From: Acanthornis magna
Taxonomy: Eukaryota > Chordata > Aves > Passeriformes > Acanthizidae
Direction of reading: 5' to 3'
NCBI GenBank assembly: GCA_036785705.1
Contig: JAWUZG010000970.1
Span: forward strand, 4,746,501-4,810,500
Length of the DNA stretch: 64,000 nt
Position numbers and translations under genes: made by a program. The notes under the pieces are model-generated. The model saw only the letters and a list, made by a program, of their open reading frames with translations. It did not search any database and was not told where the DNA came from. Positions 10,761 to 22,106 of this stretch are shown one piece after another; the first letter of the stretch is position 1; every line of letters starts with the position of its first letter.

Positions 10761-11560
10761 ACGGAGATTGACTGTGGACTATCGTGCCTTGAATGAGGTG
10801 ACTCCACCGCTGAGTGCTGCTGTGCCAGACATGCTGGAGCTCCAGTATGAGCTGGAGTCCAAAGCAGCAGAGTGGTACGCCACTATTGACATTGCAAATG
10901 CATTTTTCTCCATTCCTCTGGCAGCAGAGTGCAGGCCTCAGTTTGCTTTCACCTGGAGAGGCGTGCAGTACACCTGGAACCGACTGCCCCAGGGGTGGAA
11001 GCACAGTCCCACCATCTGCCATGCACTGATCCAGGCTGCACTGGAAAAGGATAAGTCTCCAGAACATCTGCAGTACATTGATGACATCATCGTGTGGGGG
11101 AACACAGCATCAGAGGCATTTGGGAAAGTAAAGAAGATTATCCAGATTCTTCTGGAAGCTGCCTTTGCCATAAAAAAGAACAAAGTCAAGGGACCTGCCA
11201 GGGAGATCCAATTCCTGGGGGTGAAGTGGCAAGATGGATGAAGTCAGATTCCCACTGAGGTCATCAATAAGATCCCTGTGATGTCTCCACCCACCAACAA
11301 GAAGGAAACACAAGCTTTCCTAGGTGCCATATGTTTCTGGAGGATGCATATTCCTGAGTACAGTCAAATTGTGAGCCCTCTCTACCTGGTTACCTGTAAA
11401 AAGAACGATTTCCACTGGGGCCCTGAACAGCATCAAGCCTTCACCCAGATCAAACAGGAAATCGCTCATGCAGTAGCCCTTGGCCCAGTCAGGACAGGAC
11501 CAGAAGTGAAGAATGTGCTGTACTCGGCAGCCGGAGGCAATGGTCTGTCCTGAAGGCTTT
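10761..11560 (+). pseudogene. pol: Reverse transcriptase remnant
   Basis: The frame at 10768-11241 encodes fingers and palm. It shows LTVDYRALNEVTPPL, the first catalytic aspartate in YATIDIANAFFSIPL, FAFTWRGVQYTWNRLPQGW, and the catalytic box YIDD at 11074-11085 followed by IIVWG. LGVKWQDG closes the palm-thumb part. A TGA at 11239-11241 interrupts, and the same frame resumes (11278-11553) with the connection-like region (QAFLGAICFWRMHIPEYSQI, FHWGPEQHQAFTQIKQEI). A further TGA at 11551-11553 and a frame change end it. The catalytic aspartates are all visible but the protein is broken. Confidence 0.88.
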
Positions 11561-12265
11561 GGCCGAAGGTGCCTGGTGAGACTCGCGGGTGACCACTAGG
11601 ATTCTGGAGCCGAAGTTACAGAGGGTCCGAAGGCAACTACACTCCCACAGAGAAGGAAATTCTGGCAGCCTAGGAAGGAATCCAAGCCACCTCGGAGGTC
11701 ATTGGCACTGAAGCACAACTCCTTGGCATCCCGACTACCAGTGCTGGGGTGGATGTTCAAAGCAAAGGTTCCTTCTACCCACCATGCCACTGATGCCACA
11801 TGGAGTAAATGGATTGCCCTCATTACACAGCACGCCCGTATTGGAAACCCGAATGGCCCTGGGATCTTGGAAATAATTACAATTGGTCTGAAGGTGAAAG
11901 TTTTGGTCTCACTGATGAAGAAGAACAAGAAAAAGTGACACGTGCTGAGGAAGCTCCACCCTACAACCAACTGCCATCAGAAGAAACACACTACGCTCTT
12001 TTCACTGATGGTTCCTGTCGCCTTGTAGGGACAAACCGGAAGTGGAAAGCAGCTGTATGGAGCCCCACACAACAGGTTGCAGAAGCCACTGAGGGAGAAG
12101 GTGGATCGAGCCAACTCGCTGAACTCAAAGCTATCCAGTTGGCCCTGGACATTGCAGAGAGAGAGAAGTGGCCAAAGCTATACCTTTACACCGATTCATG
12201 GATGGTAGCCAATGCTCTGTGGGGGTGGCTGGAGAGGTGGAAAAAAGGGCAATTGGCAGTGTAAG
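11561..12265 (+). pseudogene. pol: Connection and RNase H remnant
   Basis: After a broken stretch (stops near 11551 and around 11600-11670) the frame at 11702-11938, then 11809-12264, continues pol. RNase H is clear: YALFTDGSCR (first Asp, near 12003), SSQLAELKAIQLALDIA (Glu), and LYTDSWMVANALWGWLERW (second Asp, near 12190-12230). The histidine-containing last motif lies in the next frame after a shift near 12250 (VCHVDAHVPK near 12335-12365). At least two frame changes make it non-functional. Confidence 0.85.
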
Positions 12266-13333
12266 GGAAAACCAGTCTGGGCTGCTGAGGAGTGGAAGGA
12301 CATTGCCACTCAGGTAGAGAAGCTACCTGTGAAAGTCTGTCATGTGGATGCCCATGTTCCCAAGAATCGGAGTAACAAGGAGCATCGAAACAACAAACAG
12401 GTAGATCAGGCTGCAAAGATAGAGGTGTCAGAGGTAGATCTGGACCGGCAGCACAAGGGAGAGCTGTTCCTAGCTCGATGGGCCCATGACGCCTCAGGCC
12501 ATCAAGGCAGAGATGCCACCTATAAGTGGGCATGAGACCGAGGGGTGGATCCAACCATGGACACTATCTCCCAGGTGATCCATGATTGTGAGACATGTGC
12601 TGCAATCAAACAGGCCAAGCTGGTGAAGCCCCTGTGGTATGGTGGAAGGTAGTCCAAATATAAGTATGGGGAGGCCTGGCAGATCGATTACATCACACTG
12701 CCTCAAACCCACCAAGGCAAGCGCTATGTTCTCACAATGGTAGAAGCCACCACTGGATGGCTGGAGACCTACCCTGTGCCTCACACCACTGCTCATAACA
12801 CCACCCTGGGCCTTCAAAAGCAGGTCCTTTGGAGGCATGGTACCCCTGAGAGAAACGAGTCCGACAATGGGACTCATTTCAAGAACAGCCTTATAAACAC
12901 CTTGGCTAGGGAACATAGTATTGACTGGGCGTACTATATCCCTTACCATGCACCAGTGGCGGGGGAAGTGGAATGGTGCAATGGCCTGCTTAAGACCACC
13001 TTGAAGGCACTGGGTGGGGGAATTTTCAAAAACTGGGAGTGGAACTTAGCTAAGGCCACATGGCTAGTCAACACCTGAGGCTCCACCAACTGAGCAGGCC
13101 CTGCCGACTCCGAACTCCTACTTACAGTAGATGGAGACAAGGTCCCAGCAGTGCATGTCCGGGGACTTTTGGGAAAGACTGTCTGGGTTAATTCTGCATC
13201 AAGTAAAGACAAACCCATCCATGGGGTTGTCTTTGCTCAGGGGCCAGGTTGCACCTGGTGGATAATGCAGAGGGATGGAGAGACACGTTGCATACCACAA
13301 GGAGATTTGATGTTGGGTGACAACCCCTTGTAA
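12266..13333 (+). pseudogene. pol: Integrase remnant
   Basis: The N-terminal zinc-binding HHCC module is visible as WAHDASGHQGRDATYKWA (12479-12535), then a TGA, then HDCETCA near 12583-12603. The catalytic core gives WQIDYITLP (first Asp, near 12684), ERNESDNGTHFKN (second Asp, near 12863) and GEVEWCNGLLKTTL (Glu, near 12970), the D,D-35-E pattern. Stops occur at 12533-12535, 12650-12652 and 13076-13078. The C-terminal domain runs to 13333 (VRGLLGKTVWVNSASS, GPGCTWWIMQRDGETRCIPQ). No dUTPase or env follows. Confidence 0.88.
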
Positions 13334-13460
13334 TATTGGAATGACTATATATGTGTGTGTTGAATGTTGCTGCCACTGTTTGTATATAATTGTATATATA
13401 TATGTATAAATGTGGGTGTTTTGAGTTGAAATGTATTAATTTGGGCATTAAGCAAACGGT
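13334..13460 (+). other. Short AT-rich leader between integrase and polypurine tract
   Basis: This 127-bp stretch holds TGTGTGT and TATATA-rich runs and no coding potential. Its brevity is the evidence that the element never carried, or has lost, an env gene. Confidence 0.7.
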
Positions 13461-13478
13461 AAGGAATAAGGGGTGGAA
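13461..13478 (+). promoter_or_regulatory. Polypurine tract
   Basis: AAGGAATAAGGGGTGGAA directly abuts the TG of the 3' LTR and has only two non-purines. This is the expected primer for plus-strand DNA synthesis. Confidence 0.85.
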
Positions 13479-14318
13479 TGTCCTGGGGTGACATTAGGAA
13501 GCTACATTATTCCTTACCTGCCTGCTTAATGCCCACAGCTACTGTGCCTTTAAGATGGAGCCAGGGGGCGGGACCGGAGCTGGGGTTGGTTCAACAGCAG
13601 ACCGAACCATTGGTTCAGCCAAACCCACACCTGGGGGTCAGTTAAATGGCGACCGAATGGTCAGTTCAACTGAGGCCGCACCTGGCAGCTCAGTCCAATG
13701 GCCGACAGACCCAGGGGCAGGGCCGGAGCCAAGGCTGGTTCAACCGAACCGGCACCTGCAGGTGTAGGTTAAACGGCTTGGCCCAATGGCCCGGGGAGAG
13801 ACAGGGAGATGGAGAGAGAGGCAGCGGGGCCGACGGCTTTCAGAGAGACTGTGGCACTGCTCTCTACACTGCTTTTCCCTGCTAGCTTAGGAAAAAGGTT
13901 TTGTTTGTTTGTTCTTTTCCTCCCCCTCGCCTCACTATCTTCCTTCCCTCCTCTCCAGCCCAGGGAGCCTGCGGGGTGGCCCTGGTGTGGTCTGAATTCC
14001 GCAGGCTAAGCCATGCCTGTGAGTGAAGGGAGCGGAGTCACCCGAGTCGAGCAGCTTCGCCAGCTGTGTTGACGGCTCCTGCGGGTGCCCTTTTCCCTTT
14101 TCTTCCCCCTTCTTTGCTTTTTCCCGGTTTCACTTTATGTGAATAAATAGTTCAGGTTTTTTCCTGTGTTAATAAATAGTTCAGGTTTTTTTCCACTTTC
14201 AGTTGCTGTGGTTAATTTGTTTCATTGGCGGAGGGAAGAGGGGAAGCCCTTTTTTCTGAGGAGGAGGAGCTCATCCCAGAGCACTTCCTCCTGACACTTT
14301 GTCTCCAAAACCAAGACA
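13479..14318 (+). repeat. 3' long terminal repeat, 840 bp
   Basis: It starts TGTCCTGGGGTGACATTAGG and ends CAAGACA, followed by the GTCCA duplication. It has the same length as the 5' copy. By eye the first about 600 bp differ from the 5' LTR at about eight positions, nearly all transitions, whereas the last about 240 bp differ at about twenty positions including small indels. Polyadenylation hexamers lie at 14142-14147 and 14171-14176. Confidence 0.93.
14142..14176 (+). promoter_or_regulatory. Tandem polyadenylation signals in the 3' LTR
   Basis: Two AATAAA hexamers 29 bases apart match those of the 5' LTR and are followed by T-rich runs. They would terminate proviral transcripts. Because the host gene runs the other way, they should not act on its pre-mRNA. 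Confidence 0.65.
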
Positions 14319-14323
14319 GTCCA
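14319..14323. repeat. Target-site duplication, right copy
   Basis: GTCCA directly after the final CA of the 3' LTR, identical to 7434-7438. Confidence 0.85.
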
Positions 14324-17300
14324 CCAACCAACAAAGTAAGACCTGATACTGGCATTCTTCAAAGGCATTTCAGAGCGTGAAAAACCTCTTACACTTAAGG
14401 AAATATTCGTAGCACATTTTTACCACTTACTTGCTTTTCCTCTAAATTCAAGAAAAATAAAATGGCTAATGGACTGCTAAAATGCTTCAGTTCCATGTCT
14501 ACAGTCATCTATTCTGAGAACTATATAACCAATTTATCAGGATTTTCAGTGTTTACCTAGCAACCTTGGGGCTTTAACAAAAGCTTATTATTTATGTGCA
14601 CAGAGTTTAGACAGTAAAGCTGGAGCTTTTCTGAGTCCTTGGATCACTTTTAAATGTGGCTTTTTTCTCATCTGTTCAGCAGCGATCGCCTATATCCATC
14701 AATCCATCCTTCCTAGGCAATTTTAAAACCACAAAGTGAAAATTAATTGGTCTCCTGATTTGTCACAGAGTCCTTCCACATACAGACAAGAATATAAAAC
14801 CAGTGGAAATCATTAGAAGAATGATGTATTCTTTCCTTAAATATATAATCAAGCACAAAGAAGATAAAATTACAGGGCATACCATTTTCCTTTAGTCTTG
14901 AAATAAAGGAAATATCAGCTCAGCCTGACAGCATATCAGATGTTTCACACTTACCAATCCTGTTGTTTTCCTACCCTACACCTCACCTCTACTATTTCAG
15001 CAATTAAGACTAAACACACTCTTGTGACATGGAGGTGCCCAGATGTCCTTCACTGACATAGCTGAAGCCTTCCCCCCACCCACTTGGTCACTTGGTCGAT
15101 AAGTGCTAATGAAACACAAGTCAAGCCCATAGGTGGCAAAACCTTCTGAGGTCAAATCTATACCATGAGAGAAATGAGAAATGAAAATTTCTCCAGAACT
15201 ATCCAATCAAATATTCAGGGCTTGAGGAATACGGTCAGCAACTGGCAAAACACCCAAAAGCAGTTACTGACCAGTAGCTCCCTCTGCTTACTTCAAAGAG
15301 TACATTTTATATTGTTTTACTTAGTCCCTTTGAAAGGAAAACCACAAAATGGATGCCTTTGAGAATAAAAGCATCCACATTGCATGCTAGAATGAAACAC
15401 TTATGAAGTCTTACTGTCACTTCTTTTGTGAAAGGCTTTCTTGTCAGAAAAAAAAAAAAAAAAACCAAATTCCCAATATTTTAATTCAAAGCAGTTTTAG
15501 ACTCTAGCAGGATTTGTAGCTGTACATATAACTAACCTCAAGAGGCTCAGAACACTCTGCGGTCCACAGTGGCTAAAAGCAGAAGAGATGGCACAATCAA
15601 ACTACAAACATGTTCTAGAAGAACACAGCCATGAAAGCACAGGCAATGCTGGCTGAAGAACAAACACAGCAAAGGATCAAGAACACACTGCCCTTGGGCA
15701 GAATCTCTTGAGAGATAGAAAAGGTGGGAAGAATGAAGGCTGCATTTGCCTGTACAATGCCTGAGGGAATGCAGTAGCATGTATTTGACCTATCCTCCCT
15801 CTATTGCAGTACAGTTTGTATTCATCCTGCTGCCATAATTTACTCCAACTCCAAACTGTGTTTGCAATGAAATAGAGTCCTGAAAGGAAGGAAAAAAAGA
15901 AAGAAAAATTCTCAGTCAAACCTTAATTTGAACTGTTTCTGAAATTTAAAAAATGTAACCATTACCCCTCCTTTCCAAAATCAGATGCATTTCCTGTTTC
16001 TAAATAAAACAAGAAAGATAATTCCCAGAATACTGTAAGAATGGTTGTTACAGCACAATCAGAAGAAGAAAAGGTCAGATGCTTTGCAAGTACATTATGA
16101 AATTTCCAGTATGATTTTGCAAACTCTGTAGAATCCAAACATTTTGGAACATTATCCAAACTTTTAATAATAATAAAATAAAAATACTTAGACCCCTTTT
16201 GGGGGGTCAAATAAGTACACTAGAGTTTTCCAGAGAACATTAAAGATGGAACCTGGTGATTCCCAGTTTTGATCTTGAGTCTGAATCAGATAAAATTAAT
16301 TTTTACATCTTTAAGGGGTATTTGTGGGTTTCAGGTGAATCTACAGATAAACAGTTTAGAGATTACTTGGCAGAGTATGAACTATTTTGCACGTGCCCAA
16401 TTTCTTGATCTTATTTTAGTTGACCACTGTTTTGTGTGAATTGCTTTGCAGATTAAATGTCATTTCAGCATTTTTCAGGTTTTGGATATCTACATAAAAA
16501 AACTACACTGCACAAGAGAGTGGAAGACAAAATGAACCACAAAACTTCCACCTTTTCATGTAGACATTCAAAATCAACACCCTGTAAAGCAACCTACATG
16601 TGATTTCTCCCAGCCCTGGCTCTATACTCCACAAACTCTCATGATTGTTACAATCCCAATATCAGGACCAGGATATTGGATGTGAGTTGGTGACCCAACT
16701 ACCTTCACTCCATAGAGTCAAAAAAATATCACATGTTCTCCTTTGCTGCCTTCAAAGCACTGCAAGAGAGTGGAGAGCACACTACCACCTTAGAGACAAC
16801 CTTGTGTTTTCCACAAGATAGTAGCTTTTTGCCTTGTTAGACTGGTTTGACAAAAATTCACAGATCTCTGAGGTTTATTGGGTTGCACAGCTTGAAAGAT
16901 CCATATGACATGTATAACAAACATTGAACAGTGAGAGGCACAGCAACAGGTTACCATGGTGCAGGAAGAGAGGAGGATTACATGGTATTCATATGGAGGA
17001 GGGAATGGGGTGGGGAAGTCATGTTTCATTACAAGTATGTTGTTCAGATTAGTCAAACTACCTTCTTCATTTAACCAATTCCTTGTTGAACACTGGCTCC
17101 TAAAAAAAAGCACTCCTCCTTTATATTTCTCTATTTATGATACAAATGAGGATAGCTGGAGATTTTGAGGGGGAAAAAAAAGGAAAGAAGTCTTAACCAA
17201 AATGTGACCTTAGCAGATGCAATTCAATCTGATTTCCACTACATTAGCCTACGGATGCTTATGCAACTGCATAGCACAGCAACTGAGAGGCAAAACAATG

Positions 17301-18514
17301 GAAGATTTAAAGTTTTATTTATTGCTCTTTCTCAAAACATTCAATCGCCATCATGCTTCAACTGCCAAATCTAAATTAGAGAGTTTACAAAAAAAAAAAA
17401 AGTACTCTTCAGGGGAACATTCGAGCTCTATAGAGAGGTGCAAGCTCAAGGAGATGGAGCATCTGGCTAGAGACCAACTCGCCTATAAGTCCAGACCAAG
17501 TGGACCCATATGGCTAGCTTTTAGAAAATCATAAGTGGTAACAAGTAGAAAAATTCCCTCCCTTCCATGTTCAGCCTCCTTTTTTGGCATTAGTAGTTAA
17601 ACTGTGCTTACTGCTATTAGCAGATTACAGAAACTTCCACCAGAATCTAAACAATTTTCATATAATCTAATCACTTCCTTATTTATTCATGTTTACCCAC
17701 AATTTCCCTCCTCTTTCAGTTGGATTGCTATGTAACATCACAAAGCATAACAAAAGCTGATTTGCTGCTAATTAAGTGCACAAGGACATTACATTAAGCT
17801 CTTCTTCCAAAAACACAAGGAAAATACATCAAATCTCAGTCTAAAGGTTTAAAGCAATTAGTAGAAGGTTAAAAAGATTACCACCGAAGTTTTTTATATG
17901 CTACATCTACAAATTGCTAGAAGCATTTAATAATTTACACTTTTGCTATTATAATTATTCTATACATTTGGCAACTAAGTTCTACATCTATGCAAGTGAT
18001 CAATAACACATTTATACTCTCTCCCCAAAAAACTGGCACAAGTCACACATTTGTAAGTTGCACAGCTTTCTTTCCCTCTGTTTTCTTACTCAGCATGCAA
18101 CTGTGCACTGCTTCTTTCTTTGGTATTGCCGAAATAGTGAACACATGTAGGACATTGCTCAAACTGTTAATACCAAAATCTCATAGAGTACTTTCTGAAA
18201 GCCACGATTTATCATAGATATCCATTGTAGAGGAAATTGTTCATCTACTTTGGCTGCAAATTTTCTTTTTTTCCCATCAGTACTTTGCAGAGGAAATAAA
18301 TATGGGAATCAAATTATGTAAGACCATTACCTGGTCTCTGATCTATCTGCTTTTGCATAAAATGAAAAGTAATCATTTTCATACTTCCTAAAAATGTGTT
18401 TACATTATATTTTAAAATGAAAAAAATTATAAGGAGAATGAGACAAAGACAGCTATTCCCTCAAAATCCCCTCACACCAACTAATCCCTTAATTAATTCA
18501 GGAACTAATTAATT

Positions 18515-18542
18515 AATTCACATTAATTAATTAATGTGAATT
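18515..18542. repeat. 28-bp perfect palindrome, AT-rich
   Basis: The arm AATTCACATTAATT is followed directly by its reverse complement, with no spacer. Just upstream (18489-18515) are further TTAATTAATTCA-like copies. No gene context explains it. It may be a simple-repeat by-product or a homeodomain-site cluster (several TAATTA cores). Confidence 0.7.
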
Positions 18543-20909
18543 TAAGAGTCCTGCACATCAAGAAATTAGTATCTTCTTGTCTGACACAAATTTTATATAA
18601 TATTATAGTATTATATACACGTATGAATAAATATATAAGTACAAATTCTAAAAACATAACTTAGAGATGAAGTACTGCATCTATTTTCCAAAGACAAAAC
18701 TGTATTTCACAGAGCTTGTTCTTCACAAAGAATAATATTATTGCATTCCAATTGCTCATAATGTCAGTTAACACGTGGAAAAAACATGGTGAAGACTAAG
18801 AGTCTTTTACCAGTGGTACCATGTTAATTATATGAGCCAAACCTAGAACCAGCCTAGCATTTATTTTACATTTCCTCCTATCACAAGACATAAAAAACTC
18901 TAAACTAACATGTCTTCAGTTAGCATCTCATCATAAATTGCTTTGAATATGTTCTTTCTTATGCTAACTAACACACCTTTTTACCTTTTAGGATGCACTA
19001 TTAAGTGAATTTCCTAATGCCAAACAGTACATCACCCTCAGAACTGAATTGGAATATATAATATTCCTGGACAGATTTATGCTTAATCCCTCAGATACCA
19101 CAGTCCCCTACATAGCATGCAGTAAAGATCTCTCTACACGGTAAAGTTGGAAAATAAACCCCTGAAGAAAGGAAAAAAAAGGAGAGAGCTGGGAGAAGGA
19201 AAGGGAGCAGGATGCAAACCCAGTGGAAGCTGGACTATGATTCAAAATGAGGTACATTCTCCTCTTCTCCCACTAAAAGAGTGTTACTGATAAAAACATT
19301 GCACAGACATGTGTACTAGGATGAAGTCCCAGTTATCATTTATGCATTTAAACTTATTGAACCATGCAGACAAAAGGAGCGAAACAAAAATAGAACAAAC
19401 AGGGCAATCCCCATGACACATCCTGATCACGATGGATGAACAATGAATTGAATACTTCCAGCTGGACAGAAGCATCATCTCCACACTGTGTGATGTATTA
19501 GTGAAAAGCCAAGCAGAGGTTTCTCATTTCAGTCCAGAGTTAGGCAGTCAATTTCACTCTTTGAGGAAGTAGTTTTCATAGGAAAGCAGATTTGAAAGTC
19601 TCAATTCAAATACAGTAAAAGAATAAAACAAAATGTAAAAAAACAGTTCAAAATCAATCACTGCTTGACAGAGTTGTCACAACACACTCTCTCTCTTCAT
19701 TTCCTTAATGACATGAACCAAGAACACAATTCTCTACTGAATAGTATTGATTCACTTGCATACTGCTTGCATTTTCTTTATCCAACAGAAAGGTATACTA
19801 TAAAGTTGAGTGTGGCTTGAGTATTTTTATTCCCCAATCACTCTTTCTGCCAGTTTTTTTGTATTCTCTTGTTTTGCTTCACACTTCAGATGCAAGAAAA
19901 CTTGAAAATAAATGGTAAACCCAATTTGAAATCACCATGTTTTACTACATCAACAGTCAATCAGTGATACCTGGCACAATTGTAGTTAACAGCAGTTTAA
20001 CCTTGCTGGCAGAAATACTGACCAGATTGTAGAAAAAAACCCAAATACACCACAAACCACAACCAAAGAAAGACAACCCACGTCAGCAAAGAAAATTTTG
20101 AAATATCCTGTACCTTCCCAGTATCTTTAAACTGCAAAAAAATTTAAGCAATATTTTGCTAACACAATTGATACCATTCCTTATCCTGATTACCCTACAA
20201 CTGATGTAAAGCCAGTTCAGTGTCCCAGTGTTTCCATTTCCTGTTACATAGGGATACTGACACAATTATCTCTTCAGCAAAGAGCTTTGAGTTGCACATA
20301 AAAGAAATATTAGGGAATGGATAAATTATAGAGTTGGTTATTTCATTTAAAAGTATGTACTTATATCAAACACAGGTGTAAAAACAATCAAGTGGGATAT
20401 GGTGAACAAACATTTGATCACTAGAAAAATTAGTACACTAAGTACTTTCAGTTTTGTCTTTGAAATTTTCTACACTAACTGCCCATATTTTTTGTTACTT
20501 AGCAATACAGTATGGCTTCTAGATATGACTTCATCTGGGAAGCTTTAAAAATTTGGTTTCTGAGTTCATAACCATGACCAAGAATAAGGTGTTCTTAAAT
20601 TTCAAATTAATTTGTCCTTCTTTTTGTGACTTTTATACATACCATTCTAGATACAAAGTCACAGATAGATCTCATGCCTGCTCTTTGAGAAAGGATAGCT
20701 TTCCTAAATTCTCTGTATTGGAGGCTATAAAAATTCCATCGCCAGTATTTCTGGGGGAAAAGAAATAGGACTGCACACTAACATACTGAAAGCTTTTCAG
20801 GTGATGATGAGTTATTACACATCAGATGCTCTTCAATCTCCTTGCAATCTACAATGAATGGGATGCAAACAACTTTTGTGTCAATGAGTAAGGTAAGTTA
20901 GTACATTAC

Positions 20910-21093
20910 CTCACCATTTCCATGCACGCAAAAAATGCAAAACCTGGGCACACAGAGTCAGGGTAGAACAGAAAAGAATCTGTGTCAAACTCCTCAGAGG
21001 GGAAAGTGAGGCGCTGAGTACAAACACCCGTTCTGCTCTCACCACCAACTGGGACAGCTGCACTTTCCATGTGGTAAGTGTTATCCAATGGCA
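20910..21093 (-). CDS. 184-bp exon of the unrecognised gene
   Basis: On the minus strand a moderate acceptor (TTCTGATGTTCATCAG) opens a frame with visible stretches PLDNTYHMESAAVPVGGESR, LTFPSEEFDTDSFLFY and FAFFACMEM. Using the donor GTAATG at 20904-20909, two bases are left and complete Ser with the exon at 5571-5689. An alternative donor GTGAGG five bases earlier would leave phase 0 and not fit that exon. Base composition is clearly richer in G+C than the flanks. No domain is recognised. The start could also be a later AG. Confidence 0.6.
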
Positions 21094-22025
21094 CTGATGA
21101 ACATCAGAAATTCCCTTGTCTTTGGATGCTCTTTAAAAACTGTAATCTGAATATCTACTAGGCAAAGTAAATTGAAATATTGCTTACTGTCTACATGTCA
21201 AAAGCAGAAAAATGGTGGAGGGAACTGCATCTTTTTGGAACTGTGGATAAAAAGTGTCCTATTACAAGAGCAATATACTTTACTGTAGCATTTCCCTCTT
21301 GTTAAATTTTTCCTTACCAATACCAAGGATCTTAAGGGCAACATGTTGCCCACAGGGAACATTTACCCTAAAGCATCTTTTCTCTGCATGTGTCTCTCTT
21401 TTAATTGGCAACACTGTGGTCTAATTTTGAGAAACAGAATGTTGTTAGCTCCTATTGACTTTAGCAGGGACTGCTGATGCATTTTCCCCAAACTAATTTT
21501 ATTAGTTCATCCAATAAAACCATCACCTTTCCCTCTGAAGCTCATCTCTGAAAGTGAAGTGCTTAGCCTCTTTCAGATGCCTTTGAACTCCCTTAACTCA
21601 GTGAATATTTATATGATGTCTACAAACCTTTTTGCTCTTCCACAGACTACCTACTACCTGAATCATCCAAAATTCAGGGACAAATATATATGAAGAGGTA
21701 TTTCTACCAAGCACCTAGGACTGATAGCAGTTCACATTTCTTCCTGCATACCTTAACCTTTTATTGATCTTTTTCTCCAGTTTGTCTAGAGACAGATACT
21801 AAATGAGGCACTAGCAGCAATGTTCAGCCCCGTAGGAGAACATGTAAGGTCATCAAGTCTTACTCTTTCTGGAAAGATGAGTCAATAGCAATTTATTTTT
21901 TAAAAATTTTTATGGCTTCATTAGGACATTGTACATTATTATATTAAACAGCAAAGGGAAAAAAAATTCTGCTATAGCACCTATCAAGTCCTAATAACAT
22001 AAGGCAAATAGGGAAATCTATTTTT

Positions 22026-22106
22026 ATTTATATATGTATACACACACAGATATGTAGACTTATATACACACATATACATATATACGTGAACATAATATAT
22101 ATAAAA
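22026..22106. repeat. Imperfect TA/CA microsatellite
   Basis: Alternating purine-pyrimidine runs (TATATGTATACACACACA, TATATACACACATATACATA, ATATATATA) with interruptions. Likely a decayed dinucleotide repeat. Confidence 0.75.

Larger units (their letters stand above)
7439..14318 (+). mobile_element. Complete, env-less endogenous retrovirus (provirus), inactive
   Basis: The provirus is 6,880 bp: LTR (840 bp), about 5.2 kb internal, LTR (840 bp), flanked by GTCCA. Internal order is a lysine-tRNA-like primer site, gag remnants, protease, reverse transcriptase, RNase H and integrase, then a polypurine tract. Only about 145 bp separate the integrase end from the 3' LTR, so there is no env. The lack of env and the general style of pol (YIDD catalytic box, RT-RNase H-integrase order, no envelope) fit the class III / ERV-L-like group, whereas the primer site looks lysine-type as in beta-like elements; the class is therefore tentative. 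Many stops and indels in gag and pol rule out function. By eye the LTRs differ at about 25-30 of 840 positions, so the insertion is old but not ancient. Confidence 0.93.
5690..20909 (-). other. Large intron of the unrecognised gene holding the endogenous retrovirus
   Basis: This 15.2-kb stretch lies between two exons whose phases match. It contains the CR1 fragment at 6055-6790, the complete provirus at 7439-14318 and AT-rich unique sequence from 14324 to 20909. In that last part I saw A-tracts at 15448-15464 and 17389-17401, a palindrome at 18515-18542 and no convincing exon. The provirus is transcribed against the host gene, a common arrangement because sense insertions tend to disturb splicing and polyadenylation. 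Confidence 0.5.

Noticed and set aside
9964..13448. Several minus-strand open frames across the provirus
   Set aside because: They are antisense shadows of gag and pol. I found no independent support for an antisense gene.
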